Positions 49,525 to 58,481 are shown, counted from the first letter of the stretch. The stretch is DNA of 64,000 nucleotides from an uncultured Eubacteriales bacterium (GCA_934438175.1 CAKSBH010000007.1:52618-116617); one strand, 5' to 3'. A program made the numbers and translations. The notes: generated by a model not told the origin, from the letters alone.

Positions 49525-49557
49525 ACCGGAATAATTTTTTTGCTTTCCGGGCAGAGT

Positions 49558-50421
49558 TTAACGTCTCGGCGGATTATTGACCCGGGCAGGGTCCCGGTCC
49601 AGCAGCTGGAAGTTTGCCAGATTGGTTGCTTCCTTCTGTACGGCACAGGACCAGACAATCTTCTTTTCCCGCGTAATCTGAAACAGCGGAATTCCTTCTC
49701 CGTCATGCCCGTGACCAAGCCAGTTGCACACAACCAGGTCGCTGTTGTCCAGCAGCTCCATGCCAAGCGCCCAGCAGAATCCGATTTCGGGAATGTCCTG
49801 CGGCAAAACGCTCCAGACCTCTTTCCCGGCAGCATCCACTTCAAAAATGCCTTCGATGCTGCTGTATACCAGATTTCCGTCGTCCTTTTCAATGGCAACA
49901 AACGTATCGGCACGGGTGTCGGCTTCCCACAGAACCGTTCCGTCCTGTGCATATTTGCGGATCTTCCGGATGCCGGGCTGTGTAACCAGAAAGTTTTTCC
50001 CGTCCCGGGTCAGGCGGGGCATCCGCATCACCTCGTGCGGATTCTCTCCGTCATAAGACAGGGGCGTGACGGCAACGATGCGGTCGTTCGGGTCGACCCG
50101 GACCAACGCCTTCTTCCGGAGATCGCCGAGAACAACATCGCCGTTCGGCATGGGCAGACAGCCGAAAATCTCGCGGGAGGAGGAATCGGTTCGGTATTCT
50201 CTCCGGATGTGTCCTTCCCGGTCAAAGATGCGGAAACCGCTTCCGTCATCGTAAAAGCAGGTGAGAACGGTGTCATCCGGCAGATGCCAGATGTCGAAGC
50301 TGTAGCCGGAAAGCGGAATTTTATGGACGACATGCCCGTCCACGTCAAACTCAAAACAGCACTGTGTGCCGGAATCCACACAGAGAAACGGATGCCGCAG
50401 GGCACCGAAAATGTTTCCCAT
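49558..50421 (-). CDS. Beta-propeller-like repeat protein of unknown function
   Basis: The 287-residue protein is made of repeated four-strand units with Asp/Gly turns, for example DGHVVHKIPLSGYSFDIWHL, PNGDVVLGDLRKKALVRVDP, DGTVLWEADTRADTFVAIEK and AGKEVWSVLPQD. This resembles six-bladed PQQ/NHL or arylsulfotransferase-type propellers. No signal peptide is visible. AAAGGA precedes the ATG on the minus strand. It lies downstream of an iron alcohol dehydrogenase, separated by a terminator, and may sense or bind a metabolite of the same pathway. That is a guess. Confidence 0.65.
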   Translation of the reverse strand: MGNIFGALRHPFLCVDSGTQCCFEFDVDGHVVHKIPLSGYSFDIWHLPDDTVLTCFYDDGSGFRIFDREGHIRREYRTDSSSREIFGCLPMPNGDVVLGDLRKKALVRVDPNDRIVAVTPLSYDGENPHEVMRMPRLTRDGKNFLVTQPGIRKIRKYAQDGTVLWEADTRADTFVAIEKDDGNLVYSSIEGIFEVDAAGKEVWSVLPQDIPEIGFCWALGMELLDNSDLVVCNWLGHGHDGEGIPLFQITREKKIVWSCAVQKEATNLANFQLLDRDPARVNNPPRR

Positions 50422-50439
50422 AAAAAAATTCCTTTCGTT

Positions 50440-50469
50440 AAAAAAGGGGGAACGGAAAACCCGTTCCCC
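50440..50469 (-). terminator. Terminator of the iron alcohol dehydrogenase gene
   Basis: GGGGAACGG and CCGTTCCCC (loop GTTTT on the minus strand) form a 9-bp stem followed on the minus strand by six T. Read-through would reach the beta-propeller gene 19 bases further on. Confidence 0.83.
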
Positions 50470-50480
50470 TCCGTTTTTTT

Positions 50481-51686
50481 TCAGAACGCCATGCGGAGGA
50501 TGGTCATCAGACCGTCACGCTTGATGGCGGGGATGCTGGGCAGTTCTCCGGCGGCATTGCATCCGAGCCGGACTACTTCATCGGCAATTCGGTCCAGATC
50601 CTTCTCCGGAACCTGAACCTGAGAAAGACGGACCGGAACCCCGGAATCGGTGATGAATTTCTCAAACCGGTCGATGAATTCGTCGGCAACCTCAATGTCC
50701 GCGCGTCCGGTGCGGTCAATGCGGAAAACATTGGCACCCAGCTGCGCAAAACGGGCGGCACGCTCTGCGTTCAGATGTGCCGTGTAGCGGAAGAATGCCG
50801 GCATCACAACGGCCAGCGTAACGCCGTGGTCAATGTCATACAGGGCAGACAGCACATGTCCGATCTGGTGGCAGGGCGTGGTTGCGTTCAGTCCGGATTG
50901 CAGATAGCCGTTCCAGGTCAGCGTGGAAGCCCACTGCAGAGAGGCGCGGGCATCGATGTCGTCGGGATTGGCAAGAATCTTTTTCAGCAGATCCATCACG
51001 GCGATAACAAGCCCTTCGTGTACACGGTCCTGAACCGGGGAATTCTGATCTCCGTTCAGATACGCTTCCAGAACATGGGAGATGGAGTCCACGGCACCGG
51101 CTGCGGTCTGGAACGGCGGCAGGGTGGAGGTAACGACCGGGTCCATGATGGCAATCTTCGGGAAGATCACCGGCGACCAGATGTACGCTTTTTCGTGCGT
51201 GATATCGTTGGTGGCAACGGCAACGCAATTGGATTCCGAAGACGTGGCGGACTTGGTCGGAATCATGATGGTGGGAAGCGTTTCCGTCGGAGGAACGGCA
51301 ACGTCTTTATCGTGACGGGAAACAAACATCTTCCAGAGATCATCCTTGTACAGGGCGCCCGCGGCAATCGCCTTGACCGAGTCCATGACCGAGCCGCCGC
51401 CGAGAGCGACGACGGAATCAATGTTCTGTGTCCGGCAGATCTCCGCTGCCTCGCGGATGTCGGTCAGATGCGGGTTCGGCTTGATTTTGAAGAATTCCAC
51501 CACTTCAACGCCCGCGTCGTCAAAGCTTTTGCGCAACTTGGCAAGAAGCGCGTTGAAGAAGTCGTGCGTTTCGTAAGTGACCAGCATGGTTTTCTTTCCG
51601 AACTGCGCGGCATATTTCCCTGCGTTGGAAGATTCTCCCGGCCCGAATACGATTTTGACCGGATTGTAAAGCTCAAAATTCTGCAT
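50481..51686 (-). CDS. Iron-containing alcohol dehydrogenase (butanol dehydrogenase-like)
   Basis: The 401-residue protein is a group III Fe-ADH of the BdhA/YqhD kind: MQNFELYNPVKIVFGPGES, the NAD(P)-binding VVALGGGSVMDSVKAIA, IMIPTKSATSSESNCVAV, and the metal ligands in DSISHVLEAY and PCHQIGHVLSALYDIDHG. It interconverts an aldehyde and an alcohol with NAD(P)H. The ATG at 51686 follows AGAGGG on the minus strand; the long upstream frame runs through the promoter. It is divergent from the aldehyde dehydrogenase operon, and the two perfect promoters stand back to back. Confidence 0.92.
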   Translation of the reverse strand: MQNFELYNPVKIVFGPGESSNAGKYAAQFGKKTMLVTYETHDFFNALLAKLRKSFDDAGVEVVEFFKIKPNPHLTDIREAAEICRTQNIDSVVALGGGSVMDSVKAIAAGALYKDDLWKMFVSRHDKDVAVPPTETLPTIMIPTKSATSSESNCVAVATNDITHEKAYIWSPVIFPKIAIMDPVVTSTLPPFQTAAGAVDSISHVLEAYLNGDQNSPVQDRVHEGLVIAVMDLLKKILANPDDIDARASLQWASTLTWNGYLQSGLNATTPCHQIGHVLSALYDIDHGVTLAVVMPAFFRYTAHLNAERAARFAQLGANVFRIDRTGRADIEVADEFIDRFEKFITDSGVPVRLSQVQVPEKDLDRIADEVVRLGCNAAGELPSIPAIKRDGLMTILRMAF

Positions 51687-51726
51687 GAAAAAAGCCCTCT
51701 TTCGTCTATAAAATTTCTTCGTCTTC

Positions 51727-51755
51727 ATCTTACCATTGTTTTGAAATTTTGTCAA
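51727..51755 (-). promoter_or_regulatory. Sigma A promoter of the Fe-ADH gene
   Basis: On the minus strand TTGACA (51755-51750), 17 bases and TAAGAT (51732-51727) with TGG as extended -10. Confidence 0.85.
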
Positions 51756-51774
51756 GAGAGCGTACGGTTTTTCA

Positions 51775-51803
51775 TTGACAAATGCATGGCTTTGCGTTAT
51801 AAT
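51775..51803 (+). promoter_or_regulatory. Sigma A promoter of the aldehyde dehydrogenase-transketolase operon
   Basis: TTGACA (51775-51780), 17 bases and TATAAT (51798-51803), a perfect match. It is 20 bases from the divergent Fe-ADH promoter, so one regulator could control both. No clear operator palindrome was seen. Confidence 0.9.
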
Positions 51804-51846
51804 AAAACCATAATGGAAAAATATGAAGAAATAAGAGGTGTTATTT

Positions 51847-53280
51847 ATGCAAATGCTCATCAACGGTAAAAATGTAGACGCGGCTTCCGGTAAGACTTTT
51901 GACAATATCAACCCCTTTAACGGAGAAATCGTCTGCAAAGTTCCCTGCGGAACGGCAGCGGACTTTGAACAGGCGGCAGTTGCCGCCAAAAAAGCGCAGA
52001 AGGAATGGGCGGACACGCCGTTCTATGTGCGCGCCGAGATCATTCGCAAATTCACATCCCTTGTCCGGCAGAACCGGGACGAGATCGCAAAGGTTGTCTG
52101 CGCCGAAGGCGGAAAGACCATCACCGATGCCCGCGGCGAAGTGGACTGTCTGTGCATGGTATTTGATACGTTTGTGGAGGCGGCACGCCACCTGTACGGC
52201 AATACGGTTCCGCTGAATGCCGAAGCCCGCACGGAAGGCGACATCATCTTTACGGTGCGTGAACCGATCGGTGTTTTCGTTACCATTACACCGTTTAATT
52301 TCCCCATGGAACTGTATGCGCATAAAGTTGCTCCGATTCTCGTAACCGGCAACGCCTGCATTATCAAACCGGCATCCGATACGCCGATGGGACAATATCT
52401 GGTGACGAAATATCTTCTGGAAGCCGGTGTTCCGGCCGGTGTCGTGCATTTTGTTACGGGCAGCGGCAGAGAAGTCGGCAAATGGCTTTCCGAAACGAAA
52501 AACGTGGACGGTGTGACCTTTACGGGTTCGACCCAGGTCGGTATGGAGCTGATGCGCGGCGGTGCGCATAATCTTCAGCACGTGTTCCTGGAGTTGGGCG
52601 GAAACGACCCGTTTGTGGTGTTTGATGACGCGGACCTTGATCTCGCCGTCGGAGAAGCAGCGGGCGGCCGTTGCTACAATGCCGGACAGACCTGTTGCGC
52701 GAACAAGCGTTTTATCATCCAGAATTCCGTAAAAGAAGCGTTCATTTCCAAACTGGTGGAAAAACTCAAGAACTGGAAAATCGGCGACCCTGCCGATCCC
52801 GATACGCAGATGGGCTGCTTGGTTTCCGAACGTGCTGCGAAGGAAGTGGAAGAGCAGATTGCCCATACCGTGGCTCAGGGCGGAAAGCTGGTCTACGGCG
52901 GCGAGAGGAACGGCGCGTTTGTTTCTCCGACGGTCCTTGAAGTTTCCCGCGATTCCGATATCGCCAAGGATCTGGAGGTCTTCGGCCCGGTGTTTCCGGT
53001 TATCGGCTTCGATACCTTTGAAGAAGCCGTGGAAATTGCCAATCAGACGTCCTATGGTCTTGCTTCCGGCGTTCTGACAAACGACATCAACAAAGCCATG
53101 AAGTTTGCCATGAAGGTCGAGGCGGGTACCTGTGTCATCAACAGCAGCGGAAACTACCGTTCGGTGCATCAGCCGTTCGGCGGATATAAGCATTCCGGAC
53201 TCGGCAGAGAGGGCACTTCGCATACGCTGTATGAAGTGACGCAGGAAAAGACGGTTGCCATCCGCTATACACAACGATAA
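51847..53280 (+). CDS. NAD(P)-dependent aldehyde dehydrogenase (succinate-semialdehyde dehydrogenase-like)
   Basis: The 477-residue protein has all aldehyde dehydrogenase landmarks: TPFNFPMELYAHKVAPIL, the cofactor loop GVTFTGSTQVG, the general base Glu in VFLELGGNDP and the catalytic Cys in AGQTCCANKR. Length and motifs are close to the GabD/lactaldehyde dehydrogenase group. It oxidises an aldehyde to its acid in the cytoplasm. AGAGGTG lies 6 bases before the ATG. It leads an operon with a split transketolase, a 4-hydroxybutyrate-dehydrogenase-like enzyme and a zinc alcohol dehydrogenase. Confidence 0.9.
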   Translation: MQMLINGKNVDAASGKTFDNINPFNGEIVCKVPCGTAADFEQAAVAAKKAQKEWADTPFYVRAEIIRKFTSLVRQNRDEIAKVVCAEGGKTITDARGEVDCLCMVFDTFVEAARHLYGNTVPLNAEARTEGDIIFTVREPIGVFVTITPFNFPMELYAHKVAPILVTGNACIIKPASDTPMGQYLVTKYLLEAGVPAGVVHFVTGSGREVGKWLSETKNVDGVTFTGSTQVGMELMRGGAHNLQHVFLELGGNDPFVVFDDADLDLAVGEAAGGRCYNAGQTCCANKRFIIQNSVKEAFISKLVEKLKNWKIGDPADPDTQMGCLVSERAAKEVEEQIAHTVAQGGKLVYGGERNGAFVSPTVLEVSRDSDIAKDLEVFGPVFPVIGFDTFEEAVEIANQTSYGLASGVLTNDINKAMKFAMKVEAGTCVINSSGNYRSVHQPFGGYKHSGLGREGTSHTLYEVTQEKTVAIRYTQR

Positions 53281-53306
53281 TTATAATTTTTATATGAGGT
53301 GAAACC

Positions 53307-54161
53307 ATGTTAAGCAAGGAAAGAGTTCTTGAACTCAAACTGACTGCTAACGAGATCCGCAAAGAGATCATCAAGACCATCGCCTCCATCGGAGTCGGTC
53401 ATGTCGGAGGATCTCTCTCAATCGCAGATCTGCTGGCGGTTCTGTATTTTGACGAAATGAAAGTCGATCCCAAAAATCCGAAATGGGAAGGCAGAGACTG
53501 CCTGGTCTGCTCCAAGGGACATGCCGGTCCCGCGGTTTACAGCACGCTGGCACTGCGCGGCTTTTTCGACAAAGAGATGCTGTATACGCTCAATAAGCCC
53601 AACACCAATCTTCCCAGCCACTGCGATATGAACCGTACGCCCGGTATCGATATGACTACCGGTTCTCTCGGACAGGGAACGTCCTGCGCTTCCGGTATTG
53701 CGCTTGCCAACAAGCGTGACGGAAAAGACGACCTGTACACCTACCTGATCATCGGCGACGGTGAAACACAGGAAGGTCAGGTCTGGGAAAACGCCATGTT
53801 CGCGGCTCATTACAAGCTGGGCAATCTGATTGCTTTCACCGACTGCAACAAACTGCAGATTGACGGTCCGACCGACGATGTGATGTCGCTGGGCGACCTG
53901 AAAGCCAAGTATGAAGCGTTCGGCTGGGATACGGTCCGTGTGGACGGTCATGATGTGGAAGCGATCCACAACGCCATCGAGGCGGCGAAGAAGGTTGCGG
54001 ACAAGCCGCATATGATTCTTCTTGATACGGTGAAGGGCAAGGGAATTGCCGGATATGAAGGCAGCGTCGGTTGCCACAACGCCAACATCAATGCCGAGCA
54101 GGCAGCGGCATATCTTGCCGAACTGGATGCCATTGAGAAGAACCTGAAGGAGGGCAAATAA
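53307..54161 (+). CDS. Transketolase, N-terminal subunit
   Basis: The 284-residue protein is the thiamine diphosphate-binding half of a split transketolase: IGVGHVGGSLSIADLLAVL, CSKGHAGPAVYSTL, MTTGSLGQGTSCASGIA and the TPP motif IIGDGETQEGQVWEN followed by FTDCNKLQIDG. With the C-terminal subunit encoded next it transfers two-carbon units between sugars. Split forms are common in anaerobes and often belong to specific sugar pathways in addition to the housekeeping one. The gap to the next gene is 1 base. Confidence 0.95.
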   Translation: MLSKERVLELKLTANEIRKEIIKTIASIGVGHVGGSLSIADLLAVLYFDEMKVDPKNPKWEGRDCLVCSKGHAGPAVYSTLALRGFFDKEMLYTLNKPNTNLPSHCDMNRTPGIDMTTGSLGQGTSCASGIALANKRDGKDDLYTYLIIGDGETQEGQVWENAMFAAHYKLGNLIAFTDCNKLQIDGPTDDVMSLGDLKAKYEAFGWDTVRVDGHDVEAIHNAIEAAKKVADKPHMILLDTVKGKGIAGYEGSVGCHNANINAEQAAAYLAELDAIEKNLKEGK

Positions 54162-54162
54162 C

Positions 54163-55131
54163 ATGAGTTTCAAAGTCAAAGAAGAAATCGTTGCCGATAA
54201 GGTTGCGATGCGTGATGCCTTCTGCAACAAAATGATTGAAATGGCAGAAAAAGACGATCGCATTTATTATCTGGATGCCGACCTGATGGGTGCCATGGGA
54301 ATGAAACCCTTCAAAAAAGCGTTGCCGGAACGCACCATCGATTGCGGAATCCAGGAAGCCAATATGATTGGTGTTGCCGCAGGTCTCGCTTCCCGGGGCA
54401 AGATTCCGTTTGCGCATACCTTTGGTATTTTTGCTACCCGCCGCGCCTGCGACCAGATCTTCATTTCCTGCGCTTATGCCAAGCAGAATGTCAAGATTAT
54501 CGGCTCCGACCCCGGTGTCACGGCGGCTCTGAACGGCGGTACGCATATGCCGTTTGAGGATCTCGGTATCATGCGGGGAATGCCCGGTGTTACGGTGATT
54601 GAGCCGACGGATGTTGTGATGATCCGTGACCTTTTGCCGAAGATTGCGGCGCACAACGGTGTGGTTTATACCCGTCTTGTGCGTAAGTCCTGCGAAAGCA
54701 TTTACGAAGACGGCTCTACGTTTGAGATCGGAAAAGCCAACACGGTCCGTGACGGTAAGGATGTTACGGTCATCGCCATGGGATATTGCGTCGGACAGGC
54801 GCTGATTGCCGCGAAGGAACTGGCAGCGGAAGGCATCGATGTCCGTGTTCTGGATATGTTTACCCTGAAGCCGTTGGACAAGGATGCCATCCTCAAAGCG
54901 GCGAAAGAAACGGGAACCATTGTGACGGCGGAAAACCACTATGTCAACAACGGTCTCGGCTCTTCGGTCGCAGAGGTTCTCTGCGAGAATTGCCCCACGC
55001 CTCTGGTCCGGCTCGGTTCGCAGGATCAGTTCGGCGAGGTCGGCTCGCGCGATTTCCTTGCCGACAAGTTCGGAATGAACGCCAAAGCCATCGCAGCTGC
55101 CTGCAGAAAAGCGGTTGCCGCAAAGAAATAA
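54163..55131 (+). CDS. Transketolase, C-terminal subunit
   Basis: The 322-residue protein is the pyrimidine-binding and C-terminal half of transketolase: RTIDCGIQEANMIGVAAGLA with the catalytic Glu, PFAHTFGIFATRRACDQI, GTHMPFEDLGIMRGMPG, and a C-terminal domain with VLDMFTLKPLDKDAIL and ENHYVNNGLGSSVAEVL. It forms a tetramer with the preceding subunit. AGGAGGG lies just upstream of the ATG. Confidence 0.95.
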   Translation: MSFKVKEEIVADKVAMRDAFCNKMIEMAEKDDRIYYLDADLMGAMGMKPFKKALPERTIDCGIQEANMIGVAAGLASRGKIPFAHTFGIFATRRACDQIFISCAYAKQNVKIIGSDPGVTAALNGGTHMPFEDLGIMRGMPGVTVIEPTDVVMIRDLLPKIAAHNGVVYTRLVRKSCESIYEDGSTFEIGKANTVRDGKDVTVIAMGYCVGQALIAAKELAAEGIDVRVLDMFTLKPLDKDAILKAAKETGTIVTAENHYVNNGLGSSVAEVLCENCPTPLVRLGSQDQFGEVGSRDFLADKFGMNAKAIAAACRKAVAAKK

Positions 55132-55150
55132 AGGATATTTTCGGTACAGT

Positions 55151-55175
55151 TCGGGTGTGGAGTTTCCGCACCCGA
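55151..55175 (+). other. Intercistronic hairpin
   Basis: TCGGGTGTGGA pairs with TCCGCACCCGA across a three-base loop (11 bp, one G-T pair). No T run follows, so it is more likely an mRNA stability or processing element between transketolase and the next gene than a terminator. Confidence 0.55.
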
Positions 55176-55201
55176 GTGTTCCGTATAAGGAGAGATTTGT
55201 T

Positions 55202-56314
55202 ATGACGGGCTTCAAAGTCGTTCCCAAAATTGAACTGTATACCGATTTTGACGAATTTGTCCGGATGATCGGCCTTTCAGACCGGGATCTCATTCTGACG
55301 GACCGCTGCTTTGTGAACATGCTGTCTTCCCGTGCGCTTCCCTGCCGGATTCTTGCACAGGACGACTTCGGTCCCGGCGAGCCGTCCTGTTCGAAGATTA
55401 CGGCGATTCTTGCCGAAGCGCAGAAAAGTGAATACAACCGTGTCATTGCCATCGGCGGTGGTACGGCAATTGATATTTCCAAAATTCTTGCGCTGGACTC
55501 CGTGACGGATCTGACCGATCTGTTTACCGGAAAGATTCCGGTGAGACGCACCCGGAAACTGGTGATCGTGCCCACGACCTGCGGAACCGGCAGTGAAGTG
55601 ACAAACATTTCCATTGTCGCATTTGAGCAGTTGGGCACCAAGATGGGGCTTGCCAACGACGCCCTGTATGCAGACATCGCAGCCCTTGTGCCGGAGTTTC
55701 TGAAAACACTTCCGTACCGGGTATTCGTGTTCAGCTCCGTGGATGCCCTGATTCATGCCATTGAATCGTATCTTTCGCCGAAGGCAAACGTCATTACCCG
55801 CTTCTTCTCGGTCAAAGCCATTCAGATGATTTTGTCCGGCTATCTGCAGCTGCAGCAGAAGGGAAACGAATCCCGCAGCGAGATTATCGGAGATTTCCTT
55901 CTTGCCAGCACGTATGCGGGAATTGCGTTCTCCAATGCCGGCTGCGGGCTTGTTCATGCTATGAGTTATCCGCTTTCCGGTGAATATCATCTGGCACATG
56001 GAGAAGCCAACCATCAGTTGCTGCTTGCGGTTCTGAAATATTACGAGGAGCGCAAATTCAATGAGGATTTCGACAACCTGTATCGGGTATTTGCCGGCGT
56101 CTTCGGCTGCGACGAATCGGAAGCAGGGGAGAAGTTCTCGGCTCTGGTCCGTTCGTTGATTGATCGTAAGCCGCTTTCGACCTACGGTGCGGATGCCGGG
56201 AAGGTGCGTGCCTTTGCTGAGCAGGTCATCAAAACACAGCAGCGTCTGCTTGCAAACGCTTATGTCGCTGCCGATGTGGATGCCATGACCTCAATTTATC
56301 AGGAACTTATTTAA
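55202..56314 (+). CDS. Iron-containing alcohol dehydrogenase, 4-hydroxybutyrate dehydrogenase-like
   Basis: The 370-residue protein resembles clostridial 4-hydroxybutyrate dehydrogenase more than other Fe-ADHs: RVIAIGGGTAIDISKILAL, KLVIVPTTCGTGSEVTNISI, LVPEFLKTLPYRVFVFSSV, DALIHAIESYLSP and SYPLSGEYHLAHGEANHQL (metal His). The known enzyme reduces succinate semialdehyde to 4-hydroxybutyrate. Length (370) also agrees. Here it could act on a related short hydroxy-aldehyde supplied by the pathway of this operon. AAGGAGAG precedes the ATG. Confidence 0.85.
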   Translation: MTGFKVVPKIELYTDFDEFVRMIGLSDRDLILTDRCFVNMLSSRALPCRILAQDDFGPGEPSCSKITAILAEAQKSEYNRVIAIGGGTAIDISKILALDSVTDLTDLFTGKIPVRRTRKLVIVPTTCGTGSEVTNISIVAFEQLGTKMGLANDALYADIAALVPEFLKTLPYRVFVFSSVDALIHAIESYLSPKANVITRFFSVKAIQMILSGYLQLQQKGNESRSEIIGDFLLASTYAGIAFSNAGCGLVHAMSYPLSGEYHLAHGEANHQLLLAVLKYYEERKFNEDFDNLYRVFAGVFGCDESEAGEKFSALVRSLIDRKPLSTYGADAGKVRAFAEQVIKTQQRLLANAYVAADVDAMTSIYQELI

Positions 56315-56334
56315 CATTTGGAAGGAAGGCATTT

Positions 56335-57369
56335 ATGATGAAAGCCATTGTAAAAACAAAAGAGGGGGTCGGCAACGTTGAATATCTCAACGTTCCGGAA
56401 CCGTCCGTCCGGGATAATGAAGTAAAAATCAAAGTCATGGCAGTCGGTATCTGCGGAACCGATGTCAAGATCAAACACGGCGATACCTGGTCAAATCCGC
56501 CGGTCATTCTGGGTCATGAACTGTCGGGTGTCGTTGCGGAGATCGGCAAAAACGTCAAATCCGTCAAGGTGGGCGACCGTGTCGTGACCGAGACCGGAAA
56601 TGTGATCTGCGGTCACTGCTATTACTGCCGCACCGGCAATACACTGATGTGCAAGGACCGTCTCTCCATCGGCTATGGTGTAGACGGCGGTATGGCGGAA
56701 TACTGTGTAGTCCGGGAAGATATCGTTCACCTTCTGCCGGACAGCATTCCGTTTGATGCCGGCTCTCTCTGCGAGCCTGCTGCCGTTTCCGTTCACGCGG
56801 TCTACGACGCCACGCCGGTCATTCCGACGGATGTCGCCCTGGTGATCGGCTGCGGAGCCATCGGGCTTCTGGTTGCCCAACTGGTCAAGGGCTTTGGTGC
56901 AACGGTGATTATCACCGGGCTCACCAATGACGCGTTCCGTCTCGCCAAAGCAAAGGAACTCGGAATCGACTATGTTGTGGATACCCAGACGGAAGATCTG
57001 GATGCTCTGATTGAAAAAGTCACAAATGGTCGCGGTGTGGATCTTGTGTATGAATGCTCCGGCTCCGGGTCGGGAATCAACACCGGCATGCGCGCCCTCA
57101 AGAAAATGGGACATATGGTCCAGATTGGGCTGACGAAACCGAAGGTCGAAATCGAATATGCCATGTTTACTGCAAAGCAGATCGCAATTCACGGAACCTT
57201 CGGCCATAAGTGGCAGAGCTGGGATACTGCGCTGAAACTGATGGAAAGCGGGAAGCTGAAGACGAAGGAATTGATTTCGCACGAATTTCCGATCGATCGC
57301 TGGAAAGAGGCGTTTGCCGTTGCCGAGTCTCAGCAGGGGCTGAAAGTGGTTATTCTTCCGAATGATTGA
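56335..57369 (+). CDS. Zinc-dependent alcohol dehydrogenase (sorbitol/threonine dehydrogenase-like)
   Basis: The 344-residue medium-chain dehydrogenase has the catalytic zinc site VGICGTDVKIKHG and GHELSG, the structural zinc cysteines in CGHCYYCRTGNTLMC, and the NAD-binding ALVIGCGAIGLLVAQ. It resembles polyol and L-threonine dehydrogenases. It is the last gene of the operon and would oxidise a secondary alcohol or polyol to a ketone that could feed the transketolase. Two ATG codons (56335, 56338) fit the GGAAGGAAGG site. Confidence 0.9.
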   Translation: MMKAIVKTKEGVGNVEYLNVPEPSVRDNEVKIKVMAVGICGTDVKIKHGDTWSNPPVILGHELSGVVAEIGKNVKSVKVGDRVVTETGNVICGHCYYCRTGNTLMCKDRLSIGYGVDGGMAEYCVVREDIVHLLPDSIPFDAGSLCEPAAVSVHAVYDATPVIPTDVALVIGCGAIGLLVAQLVKGFGATVIITGLTNDAFRLAKAKELGIDYVVDTQTEDLDALIEKVTNGRGVDLVYECSGSGSGINTGMRALKKMGHMVQIGLTKPKVEIEYAMFTAKQIAIHGTFGHKWQSWDTALKLMESGKLKTKELISHEFPIDRWKEAFAVAESQQGLKVVILPND

Positions 57370-57448
57370 GAGAAAATTCTGAAATTCCGAAAAGGATATG
57401 GGGTTTCGACGCATTTTTCCCAAAATTATGTGCAATAATAAAAGCAAG

Positions 57449-57528
57449 CAAGAGGAACAGAACCTGTTCCGTTCTTGCCGGATAGTATAAGGACTTTTCC
57501 CATCCTTATACCTGAGGATTTTTCCTCA
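57449..57528. other. Three consecutive stem-loops after the catabolic operon
   Basis: CAAGAGGAACAG pairs with CTGTTCC-TTCTTG (57449-57477, one bulge), GTATAAGGA with TCCTTATAC (57485-57511), and TGAGGA with TCCTCA (57513-57528). No gene is visible in 57370-57634. Together with the two terminators that follow they make five hairpins in 180 bases. Confidence 0.5.
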
Positions 57529-57550
57529 TGTTTCCCTTCTCTTTTTTAAG

Positions 57551-57591
57551 GCGCAGATCCGTTTTTCCCGGCGGATCTGCGCTACCCCCTT
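57551..57591 (+). terminator. Terminator of the transketolase operon
   Basis: GCGCAGATCCG and CGGATCTGCGC form an 11-bp stem with a 10-base loop, followed by TACCCCC and six T. It is the likely end of the plus-strand operon. Confidence 0.75.
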
Positions 57592-57601
57592 TTTTATGCA
57601 C

Positions 57602-57630
57602 AAAAGCCGCTCTTTGTAAGAGCGGCTTTT
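57602..57630. terminator. Bidirectional terminator before the deacetylase gene
   Basis: AAAAGCCGCTCTT and AAGAGCGGCTTTT form a 13-bp stem with loop TGT. It lies 4 bases beyond the stop codon of the minus-strand deacetylase gene, for which it is the terminator. Confidence 0.85.
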
Positions 57631-57634
57631 GGCG

Positions 57635-58465
57635 TCAGGAGGCAAACAAATCATCGATGGGTGCAAACTCATACCCTTGGGCACGGCATTCCGTAATAAA
57701 CCGCTCCATAATCTTGGCGTTGGTTTCCGATGTGAGATGCAACAGAATCACCGCGCCGTTGTGCACTCTTCCCATCAGTTTTTCCATGGCCTTGTCCGGG
57801 TCCGGCTGCGCATCGTTTTTCCAATCTACATAAGCAAGGGACCAGAACACGGTGCGATAGCCGAGAAGCTGTGCCTGTTTCAGATTTTCCAAACTGAATT
57901 TTCCCTGCGGCGGTCGGTAAATTTTCTGCATCGGCTCTCCCGTGACGCTGTAATACAGCTTTTCCACTTCTTCCAGCTCCACACGGAAATTCTCCAAAGA
58001 AGAAATGGCTGCCATGTTGGGATGTGTCATGGTGTGATTTGCGACGGTGTGTCCTTCGCTCTTCATACGGCGGACAAGTTCGGGCGAGGTCTTGAAATAA
58101 TTCCCCGTTAAAAAGAAGGCTGCGGGGACGTTGGTCTTTTTCAGCGCGTCCAGAATTTCGGATGCATTCCCGTTTTCATATCCGGCGTCAAACGTCAGAT
58201 ACAGCGTTTTTTGGGACGTGTCTCCGATATAGTAGCCCTGATACGCTTTCAGGTCGGTCGCCGAAACCGGGGCGACCGGGGGATTTCCCGCCTTCCCCTG
58301 AAAGCTGAGCCCCCAATCGGTGATGCTTGCCGCATCCAGCACATCCCCGGAAGTGCTTTTCCGCACAAGCGAAACAATCTGCAATACCAGTACGCCAGCG
58401 AGAAGTCCAAGCAGAATGGATTGCCAGTTTTTGGATAAAAACTCAAAAATTTTTTCTTTCATCAA
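57635..58465 (-). CDS. Polysaccharide deacetylase (PdaA-like)
   Basis: The 276-residue protein has an N-terminal membrane helix (about 15-33) and a CE4 deacetylase domain close to PdaA: YLTFDAGYENGNASEILDAL, VPAAFFLTGNYFK, the metal His pair in HTVANHTMTHPNM, YRPPQGKFS and the terminal VILLHLT. PdaA removes acetyl groups from muramic acid during spore cortex delta-lactam formation. Motif 1 reads TFDAG rather than TFDDG; some PdaA proteins vary here too. It follows another deacetylase gene by 16 bases on the same strand. Confidence 0.87.
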   Translation of the reverse strand: MMKEKIFEFLSKNWQSILLGLLAGVLVLQIVSLVRKSTSGDVLDAASITDWGLSFQGKAGNPPVAPVSATDLKAYQGYYIGDTSQKTLYLTFDAGYENGNASEILDALKKTNVPAAFFLTGNYFKTSPELVRRMKSEGHTVANHTMTHPNMAAISSLENFRVELEEVEKLYYSVTGEPMQKIYRPPQGKFSLENLKQAQLLGYRTVFWSLAYVDWKNDAQPDPDKAMEKLMGRVHNGAVILLHLTSETNAKIMERFITECRAQGYEFAPIDDLFAS

Positions 58466-58481
58466 GATTTTCTCTCCCTTC

